Origin: Cytidiella melzeri
Taxonomy: Eukaryota; Basidiomycota; Agaricomycetes; Polyporales; Irpicaceae
Assembly: GCA_022592445.1 (NCBI GenBank)
Contig: JABYQR010000086.1
Coordinates: forward strand, 62,001-126,000
Reading direction: 5' to 3'
Length of the DNA stretch: 64,000 bases
The notes below the pieces were generated by a model. It ran no database searches and was not told the DNA's origin. It worked only from the letters and a program-made list of their open reading frames with translations. How positions within the stretch are numbered: the stretch's first letter is position 1; each line of letters begins with the position of its first letter. The translations under genes and the position numbers were made by a program. This document shows, piece after piece, positions 37,601 to 47,100 of this stretch.

Positions 37601-39700
37601 AAACGAGAACCATCGACCGGATTCAAACACGAAGTACGTAAATACGTACGCACGTGAAACGTGGCCACGAAAACTCACTGAACTGTGGATTATTACTACG
37701 AGAACCATGATCTGCTTTGGAGCTCAACTTCGTCTCAAGGTAACAGAACCCCATGCCGCGTTTCCCTAACTTCCTACTCATCTCCGCCTCGGGCGAACTG
37801 GGACGAAACCCAAACCAAGAGGCATAGAAAGCACGTGAAGCTCTTGTAAAGCCGAGGCAAGGCAGCTGCTTCGTGGGTTTTGTTTGGGACGTCTCTGTCG
37901 TTGTAGCTCGTGCATATGTCAGTTCGAGACTCTGTCTAGAACACCACTCTTTTTGTTTGATATGGCCGACTCCACCGCTAGTTGGTGCGTTTATGTAGCT
38001 CGATGGTCATCGGGTGTATAGAACGGGCTGACGGTGAGAGGCCGTAATAATAAGGTACTGGTGACCATTCCTTGTTCGAATGTGAAGCGCGCAAGTACGT
38101 ACGTACGTATTTGCGCTCGTTTAGATGGGCACGCACTGCTAGTAGTATATCGTGACCCACCTACTGACTGCAGCTGTCGACTAAGATTCAGGTGTCAATT
38201 CTCTGAAAGGAATACCAACGCACACGGTGATGGTGAACGATGATCTAGACCCGTTGTCGATGTTGGATACTAGATGACTGTTGGTTTCGTCAGGAACTTG
38301 GTTTCGTTGACGAAGGAGACTAGGTCGCGTGAGGGGATGCAGTTTTGTCTCGTGACGGGGTCATCTGGATGCGTTTCAAGGTGTGTTTTTTACGTCGAGC
38401 TGTCGCCACTGCGCACACAACGAGCAACGAGTGGTTCTAGAAAGCCATGACGTTACCCCGTATAGATCATGCGTGGCGAGCCTGCTCACTATCATAATTG
38501 ATCGATTGCGAAGGTCCCGGTAGCACTTGCAAGAAGGGCATCGATAACTCCGGCAGAGCTCGAAGATCCCCCACGGCACCTGTAGGATCCCTTGTGCGTC
38601 GACCGTTTTACGTGTCTCTTACCCCCACGCGTTCTTCATATCTTGTATAGATCAATAGATAGATGGATAGATGGATGTACGTATAGCACGCACTTGAAGG
38701 AACGCGCGCCAGGAGCTTGGTCACCGTGCCCTCTGAACTGAAACCATGGTCGTTCTTGACTGTTCATTCAGCAACATTGCAGTGTGAGAAACATGTAATG
38801 AGTGGAAGGAATGACGCACAGACTCCAGCGGCGACTCACGCTGATTCGAATCCATCCATTCATCTTCACCTCACTGACCCCGCGAGCTCTCGTTATCTGC
38901 AGCGTCCTCCGGGAGTATCACACCTGACCGGCGTGCAGAACACGTCTAGAATTGAATCCGGGTTCGATTTGGCCGCGTATCCTGCGTGCATGACTGTTCC
39001 AGGTTCACCTATGTGGCAGACGAGCCTTCGTCGAAGTAGAATGCACCCATTGTCAGCTTGTGATTGGACACGTTTTCAGAAACAAGACAAAAACAAAACA
39101 TATACCGTGCCATTTGAACCTCCAGGTACGGCTGCACACTACAGTCGAGGTCAGGTTCTCTGAATCAATGGTTCCCGCGGACCGTACGTTCGAAGCTTCG
39201 AATTCGTGCTGTGTTCTTCTTACGTGCCATATCATTCGCGATGCGGAACTCCTCCCTTTCCCCAGCCCTCACATGATCCGAACGAGTTGTTCCTTGCGAC
39301 AGATTCTGTGGACAACAATGGTCCGGAGGAAGTGGTTCCGGAGCACTGGCAGGGTCACTCACCCGTTCAGTTCAAAACGCTCAAAACCGCCCTGCTTCGC
39401 TCGTAATCGATAATCTCTGAGATCAAAAGCTGACGCACAAAGCCACCAACTTGCCAGTATTTTTTTTTCAAACCACTGGCATCACGCACCGTACCACTTG
39501 CAGCAGTGCATGTACACCAGAGCCTCTACATAGCTATGGCCGCCGCACGCTGTGATGAAGCTGCGGTCTGACGAGAACGCGAGCGTTATTTAGTAAATGG
39601 ACGGTGAAACACACAAACTTGCGCATCGAAACAACTTCCCAGAGTCCGTTACCACGCTTCAACCGTCCTAGAGTTCAAATGTTCAACGAGCAGGTCTCCA
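34651..39700. other. Gene-poor stretch without convincing genes
   Basis: Base composition is closer to genic DNA than in 28-34 kb, and several ORFs of 60-170 codons occur on both strands. None shows a recognised domain, a codon pattern favouring one strand, or a coherent exon chain. Short TACG-type runs occur at about 37635-37652 and 38095-38110, and a GATA/GATG run at about 38655-38675. It may hold degraded genes. Confidence 0.4.
36190..36780. repeat. Diverged tandem duplication (~300-bp period)
   Basis: Segments near 36220-36470 and 36545-36775 share, in the same order, TCGGACCGTCTGTT, GTTGGTTTGTCTTCTTCGAC, GGCTGACATCAT, ATGCTCAGCTTC, CCGCGAAA and GATAAGATCACAC. Spacing and sequence differ enough to indicate an old duplication. 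Its function is unknown. Confidence 0.5.
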
Positions 39701-40190
39701 CTCGCGCTGTATGAGGTCTATCTACCAAGTATACAGCCTCAAGCCTGGTTTGCTGTACATATGCATGCGGCATGCCTGGTTAGCAAGACAACACAAAAAG
39801 CCCCGCACCCCCTGACCCCCGAAAAAAAACCGGAAGCTGTAGGACTGTGCAGCAGCTATGACATACATACTGAAAGAAACAAATAAAGCTCTTCATGGTT
39901 CACATGTTTCAGCAAATATTCAAAAATAAAGGAGTTCTCAGTTGGTTGTGTCCCTTCTAGTGCAAGCAAGAATGCACACAGCAACTGAAGTGAGCACAAC
40001 CTTGAGTACTCAAATGAGGCACAAGCTGCAGTACAGTTCTTGCACAATCTTTGAGACTTTTTGCAAGGGCTCTTGAAGAACAAGAAGCTCTGCTCATTTG
40101 CAAGCATGGACTCTCATTCAAGCTTGTTGCACATCCAGTGGTTTCTGGGCATATCAGCGCAAGCACAGCAAAGGATGATCATCTTCTCAC

Positions 40191-40394
40191 TTATTTTTTT
40201 GTGCTGAGACCTTGCCTTGCAAGATGAACAGTGAAGTTGGTCCATTCACCTTTGTTTGTACAATTCAGAGAGCACACAACCAACACCTGCCTTGTGGTGT
40301 CTGAGAAGCTTCCCTCACCTTCTGCTTCTGGGTATCTACTAGTCAGCTTGCAGACCCTTTCACCAGCTTGGTGACTGCTTGTGCCAAGTATCAC
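40191..40394 (-). other. Conserved ORF-like block downstream of secreted protein copy 1
   Basis: About 68 codons on the minus strand, containing GTSSHQAGERVCKL and FSDTTRQVLVVCS. The same block follows the gene in the other two units (at about 49950-50145 and 52640-52815), largely in the same frame. It could be a second peptide, a 3' exon or simply a conserved untranslated block; differences between copies are not obviously synonymous. Confidence 0.3.
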
Positions 40395-40582
40395 AGCTCA
40401 GAAAGATATTGAAAGGCACAGAATTTCCAGGTTTTTTTTTTTGAAGCAAGTATGGAAGACAGCAGCACCACACAGTATAAGAGCCCAATTTAGGAGACTG
40501 GAATGTGCTATCAACAAGCTAGAAAAGTGTTGAATACTTTACAGAACATATTGCACTGCAGATCTACATTTCATTGCCCTTC

Positions 40583-41038
40583 TCAAACTTCCAAGCCTCT
40601 GTTGGCCCAAAACACCCTCACTGGATGAGTTGTGTCTTTGTCCTTAATCAGGTTGTATATAAGGTACAGATTCCTTTCCAACTTGTTGCTAAAGGTTGCA
40701 GTGTTTGGATTTTTTACTTTGTCCCACATAGCTTTCAAATCTTGCATACACTCGTTGCATGAGAAATCTATTGGCGCAAACTTTAAACAATAGTGCGCCT
40801 TTATCCCCAACTGTTCCATAGTATCACCTTCGGCCCGTTTGATAAAATGGATTTGGTCAAGTTGGATATGCGGACTGAACAAGTTGCCTGTGCCTGTGCC
40901 TGTGCTCTGTCTTTCAAAGTTTCTGGAACAGCTTGAATAGTAGGATCCTGTGCTGCTGTATGGGATAGCGGACACAGCTGCGTAGGGCGTGCTGCTGACA
41001 ATGGCAGCAAGCAGAACAAGAGAGGGTGAAAACCACAT
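40583..41038 (-). CDS. Small secreted protein, copy 1 (Kex2-type propeptide)
   Basis: 151 aa, intronless ORF, no family recognised. Residues 1-24 (MWFSPSLVLLAAIVSS..., ending AVSA) form a classical signal peptide. A pro-region follows (IPY..., SCSRNFERQSTGTG, NLFSPH) and ends in IKR at residues 66-68, a dibasic site for Kex2/furin-like cleavage in the Golgi. The predicted mature part, about 83 aa, is probably helical, holds three Cys, and ends in NLIKDKDTTHP and FWANRGLEV. Copy 2 matches it at about 80 % in signal plus pro-region but poorly in the mature part. A TATA-like box lies about 450 bp upstream at the same distance as in copy 2, and the leader contains several possible 5'-UTR introns. 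It is an extracellular protein by inference; effector, toxin-like or signalling roles are all open. Confidence 0.7.
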   Translation of the reverse strand: MWFSPSLVLLAAIVSSTPYAAVSAIPYSSTGSYYSSCSRNFERQSTGTGTGNLFSPHIQLDQIHFIKRAEGDTMEQLGIKAHYCLKFAPIDFSCNECMQDLKAMWDKVKNPNTATFSNKLERNLYLIYNLIKDKDTTHPVRVFWANRGLEV

Positions 41039-41487
41039 GATGAATGTTGTAAGAGGTTGGAAGGGTGTGAGGAAAGAGGTTTGAGGAAAGATGCTGTTGG
41101 GGTACTTTCAGAACAGGGGCAAGTGAGAAGTAAATGATAATGGACTTACTGACCAGTGCTGAAGCAGCAAGAATGCCTAGAGCAATTGGAGAGAGCTGAG
41201 AGTACCCGTGCTTCAGCTAAAAGATTTAAAAAGTGAGAAAATGACACCATATATAGTTTAGATGTAACAATAGATGCATACATGATATACTTTTCTCTGA
41301 GCAAGAACAGAGGTGTGTTGAAGGGCAATTGGAGAAAGGTGCAGAAAGAAGAGTAGCTGTAAGAAAAGCTTCAGTACAGCAATTCAAGACAAGTGCAATG
41401 CAGACCAAAACATACTTGCTAACCAGCACTGAAGTGATGAAGAGAGATGGTTTTGGTGGGGTGGAAGAATGGAGGCAAGAAAGGGGG

Positions 41488-41495
41488 TTTATATG
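41488..41495 (-). promoter_or_regulatory. TATA-like box of secreted protein copy 1
   Basis: CATATAAA on the minus strand, about 450 bp upstream of the ATG. The same box stands at an almost identical distance before copy 2 (54032-54039). The sequence between box and ATG is also conserved and contains GTAAGT/CAG pairs consistent with spliced 5'-UTR exons. Confidence 0.5.
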
Positions 41496-41538
41496 CCTGT
41501 GGCTGATGTGCAGTGCTGATTCAGCAATCAGAGGATAT

Positions 41539-42084
41539 TGTAACCCTGGCGCAGGTTAGCACAGTGCTCGGAACAGCATATATACTCCGATAAGACTGAG
41601 ATAATAACATCTCAGTTAAACTGCCTTTTGGCGTAACGGTTATGACGTCGGAGTTCAGATCGCTTACACTAACTGAGATGTTATTATCTCAGTCTTATCG
41701 GAGTATATATGCTGTTCCGAGCACTGTGCTAACCTGCGCCAGGGTTACACTCCTCCCCATTATAGACACTTTAATCCCTGAGATGTTTCGGGTTGCAGGT
41801 CAGGGGTTCAACCCTGGCTGGGGGCAACTTGCAAGGGGTTACACCCTTGGGGCGGCATATATCACAAATCCCCAATAGACAACCCAGAACAGCCCTCATA
41901 CTGTCCGAGAGAAACTCCGGAGGGTGGGATTAAAGTGTCTATAACGGGGAGGAGTGTAACCCTGGCGCAGGTTAGCACAGTGCTCGGAACAGCATATACA
42001 CTCCGATAAGACTGAGATAATAACATTTCAGTTAAACTGCCTTTTGGCGTAACAGTTATGACATCGGAGTTCAGATCGCTTACA
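41539..42084. repeat. Compound foldback repeat with 80-bp perfect inverted arms
   Basis: A 130-bp unit (R1, 41539-41668, starting TGTAACCCTGGCGCAGG) recurs at 41955-42084 (R2) with a few changes. Between them, 41670-41749 is the exact reverse complement of 41539-41618. A 205-bp core (41750-41954) has 29-bp inverted ends starting CTCCTCCCCATTATAGACAC, with one mismatch. Joined to the neighbouring arms, this makes inverted arms of about 109 bp. R1/R2 contain TGGCGTAACGGTTA, close to a Pol III A box; the core contains GGGGTTCAACCC, close to a B box. Likely a foldback/MITE-type element with tRNA-related sequence. Confidence 0.65.
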
Positions 42085-42938
42085 GATATACAGGGTTAAA
42101 ACAACTTGGAATGGCTCCTATACTACAAATGATGATGGTAGTGATATAGCAAGGGTCATGCTGTGTCATCCAGTACTAGCAATCAATGTGGGTCTGGCAG
42201 TGCTTGATAGAACAATCAGTGAACACACAGGTGAACAATGTCTTGCATTACATCAGGAAACATGTTTCCTGAAACTTTATCCTGTCTGGGCTACCTGGCG
42301 CTAACCCCTGTTGCTACATACAGCTCTGGAGAGCTCCATGGCAACTGTGAGCCCAGGTAGATCAGTTACAATTCCAGAAGAATGGAGAAGAATTGTCCCA
42401 GTTGCACCAGAACATTGATGCCTTTCCAGATGTAACCCTCTTCTTCCCAAAGTGTGAGAATTTGATGGGAGATACAAATAGTAACATCTTCATACCAAAG
42501 CAATGAATACAGTTGATGGCATCACACTGGCCTTGTTATCATCCCTCTATAACTTTATGTCAGATCACTTTTGCAATCAGAATGCACTTTTTGATTTTTA
42601 CCGACTGCATATAGGTCCAACTCTGTGCATATTATACACCATAGGATAGACTATCTTGTGGAAACATCCTGGTACAAAAATCCTGTCAATTGAAGTGAGC
42701 AAGTTATGGCCAGTCTACTGAAAAAAGTCACTCAGACTCAGATTCCAACTCCACTCTTGCTGGCAAATGATGTCAATTTCTGGCCAGGTACATGTACAGC
42801 AGTCTACAGACATTGTTTGCTTTGTGAACAGAGAATACATCAATTGCCACAAATTTATTGACTCTGAGCAAGAATTACCAGTACTTTGAAAGCTAACAAA
42901 ACATTCTCAACCCCTAAACTCTTGGACAATGTAAATTT
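42085..42938. other. Upstream block of unit 1 and unexplained sequence
   Basis: 42085-42380 matches the upstream blocks of the other units, including the hairpin at 42310-42345 (GTTGC...AGCTCTGGAGAGCT...GCAAC). The rest has no gene or repeat that I can identify. Confidence 0.4.
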
Positions 42939-43222
42939 GTGGTTGCATTAGCAGCAAGCACCTGCATCTGAGTGTTTCACAGAGCTTCACGACCACTGGT
43001 TGCTCTCTAAGGAGGAGTTACAATCAGAACACAGCCTGTGGCAGTTCTAATGGGGGTGAGGCAGTTCAGACATCAACACAATGTGGTTGCATCAGCAGCA
43101 AGCACTGCATTTGATTGTTTGACAAAGTTTCACAACCATTAGTTGCTCTTTAAGTGGGAGATACATCAGAACACAGCCTGTGGCAGTTTTCAATGGGGAT
43201 GAGGCAGTTCAGACATCATCAG
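42939..43222. repeat. Tandem duplication, 144-bp period
   Basis: Two copies, 42939-43082 and 43083-43222, both start GTGGTTGCAT and share AGCAGCAAGCAC, ACACAGCCTGTGGCAGTT and GAGGCAGTTCAGACATCA. A short third trace (CAGCAGTGAGCACTGCAC) lies near 43305. No coding potential. Confidence 0.65.
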
Positions 43223-43957
43223 GACACATGTAACATGTTCTGGGAATTGATCTAATGAGACATCCTCAAGCCCTTCATTCTTGAACCAGGTCATTTTTTG
43301 GAATCAGCAGTGAGCACTGCACAAGATTAAGGATAAGATATATGAATCCCCTTGCTACCATTGACAACTACCTTTATCATTGTATGGCTCCTTTTCCCGT
43401 GACCAAAATTATCAATTCTTGTACAGTCACTTTATCCCAGATCAAGTTGCTTATCAAAGGTGTCACCAACAGCAAATGTCCTTACTACAGTCAATATACA
43501 TAACCAGATTACTTGGCAAGGCTCTTACCAGAAACAAAGTTGTTTGCTGGGGTTCTTTCTGTAACAAAGGCACTTGTTCAGGTAGCCATTTCAGGCTACA
43601 TGACTTATTCAATTTGCTATCAGTAACATAATCACTTTTAACCCTGCTCCTGCAGTTTACCCAAATTGTATCTAGATTATTGAACATAGTTCAACACCAT
43701 TACAAAGAAACAAAGAAGACATGTTTCAAACAACCTTTATCTCTATGCTCTACTCCACAGACTTGTTTTAATTCTGTACTCCCACCTGTTGTTGCACTTT
43801 AACAATACAGCTCAGTCCTTCTCCTGTCCTGAATGATTGTGTGCTCCAGTGAACATAATCCACGAACTTACTAAACATTTTTTAACCTCCTTGTTTATTG
43901 TTCTTGAGGGTGTAGCCCTATGGTAGACATATACACTTTGTAGGCTAATTTTTAACG
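43223..43957. other. Gene-free stretch left of the copia element
   Basis: AT-rich, with only short ORFs of no family resemblance. Nothing further is supported. Confidence 0.4.
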
Positions 43958-43962
43958 GGTAA

Positions 43963-44138
43963 TATTAGAGAGGTATGAGCAGTAGTGCACAACACTGAGC
44001 CTTAGGTGAAGGTGGTGGTCAGACGAAGAGATGGGGATCAAAAGTGGTAGTCATGCATTGATCAAAGTAAGTGTTATATACGGTAACTAAGCGCGCGATC
44101 AGTGCGGAGTCTCAATGGAGTCTCAGTATATTCGAACA
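43963..44138 (-). repeat. 3' LTR of the copia element
   Basis: 176 bp, matching 49125-49300 with no difference seen by eye. It is downstream in element orientation and directly follows the purine tract. Confidence 0.93.
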
Positions 44139-44147
44139 CTCCCCTTC
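44139..44147 (-). other. Polypurine tract of the copia element
   Basis: GAAGGGGAG on the minus strand, immediately before the 3' LTR: the expected plus-strand DNA primer site. The TGA stop of the gag-pol ORF (44146-44148) overlaps it. Confidence 0.75.
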
Positions 44148-47100
44148 AAGCATGAACATGAAGTAGTTCATTGAAGTGCTTGAGTTTTTCGAGAGGTAGT
44201 GCTTTAGTAAGAGTATCAGCTCGTTGATCAGTAGAAGGTATGTGGTGTACAGTTATGTACCCTTTAGTTACACGATCGCTGATGAAGTTCTTGCGAATGT
44301 TAAAGTGTTTAGTACGCTGAGAATGTTGTTCCTCAGGTGAACGAACAATCGCAATAGTAGATGCACTGTCAGTGTATATCTTGACAGGCTCCATAGTATA
44401 GTTCAGTATTTCATCAATGAGGCTCTTCAAGTAGATTGCCTCAGTAGACGCATGAGCAAGTGCGTACAGTTCGGCTTCAGTCACCGATAGAGTTACTAGT
44501 GAACCACGCTTACTTGACCAAGAGATAAGCGAGTCATTGTATGTGAAGGTGTAGCCCATTATTGGTTTATTGCCGTACGTAGTCATACCATCAGAGTCGG
44601 CATAACCTACTAGTGAATTAGAAGTAGTATTGGCTTGGTTTCCTAGGACAAGCCAGTAGTTGCACGTTCCCTTAAGATAAAGGTAACACTGTTTAGCTGC
44701 AGCGAAGTGTTCCTTAGCAGGGTCAGATAGATAGCGTGCAAGTTGACCAGTGCAGTAAGCAACATCTGGTCTAGTACAGTCGGCGACATAGCGTAAGCCA
44801 CCAACTAGAGACATGTAGTATTTGATATCGCCAGCGTCCTGACGCGGTTCTGTCGAGGCACGGGGGGCTAAGTTGTGCTCGTGTATCATGGGTGTACGGC
44901 GAGAGTGTTCATGGTCAAAGTTATATCGCTTAAGGATATTTTGAATATAATCCTTTTGACGAAGTTTGATAGTGCCTGAGGTTTTATCGTAGGATATTTC
45001 TATGCTAAGCATCCAGTGGATAGAACCACCGTTAGTTACTTCGACATGTTGCCTTAGAGCAATCTCAAATTGTTCAGCAACGACAGAAGTGATAGTGCAG
45101 AGAGTGATGTCGTCAACATGAACAGCGAGGAGTAGTATGAGTTTGTTTCCTCGATAGAGATAGAAGACAGCGTTATCATAATCAGAACGCTTTAGTCCAA
45201 GTTGGAAGAGTATGTCGCATAGTACTTTATACCAACGACGACCGGCTTGTTTAAGGCCGTAGATAGTTTTCCGAAGTTTCAGTACCCAGCCACTAGGCAG
45301 GTTAGGCAGTAAGTCACCAGGTGGTGGACGAAGGTATAGATCTTCATCTTCGTTAATGTTACCGTAGAGATATGCAGACTTTATATCAAGCTGAGTGATC
45401 TCGAAGTGCAGTGAAGCCGCAAGAGTAAGTATGAAGCGTATAGAACTCATGCGAGCAACTGGTGCAAACAAGTCGTTTGAGTAGTAGTCAATACCGTCGC
45501 GTTGGGAGTATCCTTGCGCAACAAGTCTAGATTTCAGTTTAGTGACTTTGCCGTGTTCATACTTGGTTTTATAAACAAAGCGAGAGCCAGTGATGTTTGC
45601 GTTAGCAGGTGGGATACAGTATTCCCAAGTTCCAAGTTGTTCAAGCGTATCAACCTCAGTCTTCATAGACTTGAGCCAGTCATCCTTGAGAGGATGTTTG
45701 AGTACGTCTTGATAAGTAACTGGATCACCAACGTCTTCGGCGTAGTAAGCATTAAACTCAGTTAAGTAAAACGCAATATTAGTTTCAGTTTCATCGTAGT
45801 CTAAACCTCTAGCTTTGCGAGAAGGCTTAGCGATTCTAGTAGAACGCCTAGGACCAGTAGGGTCCGGTTCGTCAATGTCCATAGGTTCAACATGAGGATT
45901 TTCCTCAAGTTCAAGTTGTTTTTCGATTGTGGGTTTCTCGATGTTTGGTTCTTTCTCCCCTTCAATTTGTATCGTAGAGTCAACAAATTGCAAGTTTCGT
46001 TCAACGCCTACGCGTGTCCCGAAGTAAACGTAGTGGCCTTTAGAGTGCTCAGCAAAACCTATCCAAACAGCTCGTTTGCCCTTAGGCGCAAGTTTATCGG
46101 TACGGTATTCGTCATAGACGATACACGGTTGACCAAAAGGTTGCAGTCCATCAAGGTTAGCATCAGTGCCATAACGTTTGAAGTAAGGTGTTTTGAACTG
46201 AAGTGGAGAGCGAGGAGTACGGTTAAAGAGATATACTGCGTGAAGTGCAGCGTACCACCACAATCTATTCGGTAAAGAAGCAGTATGCAGGTTTACACGA
46301 ACTAAGTTCATTATAGTTTGGTGTGTTCGTTCAGCAACACCATTTTGTGCAGGAGTATCGTGCACAGTAAGTCGGGGTATTGTACCTTGAGTTTTCAAGT
46401 AGTTGGTCATATTTGTACCAGTGAAGACACCGTCGTTGTCAGATTGTAGAGTCTTAACGCGAATGTTATACTGCGTTAGTAGTTCAGTAGAGAAGATAAC
46501 CCATTGAGTAAAAGCGTCATCTTTAGTTTTTAATGGCGCAAGAGTGAGCCATCTAGTTGCGTCATCGACAATAGTCAACCAGTACATATAATGACCAGTA
46601 ATCGATGCAGTGGGTAGTGGCCCAAAGATGTCGATATGAAAGTGGTCACCGAAGGAAGTAGCCAACGGCGAAGTACGAGTTTTAGGAACAGGACTGCGAT
46701 GAATATTGTTCATGATGCAGTCTTCGCACGGAGTTTCCGTACGGTCAGTTATATGAGTTGTTATAATGAGTTTGGACGTCTCAAGTAGTTTTTTAATCTG
46801 GAAGTAGCTTATATGACCGAGTTTTTTATGAAGTTCAAGCATTGTTATACCAGATTTATGCACGCTTGCTAAAGATGTCACTCGAGTAGAAGACAACGTG
46901 TATAAGTCATTCGTTTTCTTAATCACAGCTACACAAGACGAGTTCGAATCGTATATAGTACAAACATTTCGATAGAAAGAGAAACAATAATCAGTGTCCA
47001 TTTTTGATACGCTGATTAAAGTGAATGGTAGCTGTGAGTTGTAGTAGACATTCCTTAGCAGTATTTGAGAGGGCGTACCATTTTCCTGCTCCACTTCAAG

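Noticed and set aside
38717..39413. Plus ORFs of 148 and 117 codons
   Set aside because: Overlapping in different frames, without domain or splice support.
41226..41429. Open frame in the leader of secreted protein copy 1 (VSKYVLVCIALVLN...)
   Set aside because: It has no ATG in frame and overlaps predicted 5'-UTR introns; the matching frame in copy 2 diverges.
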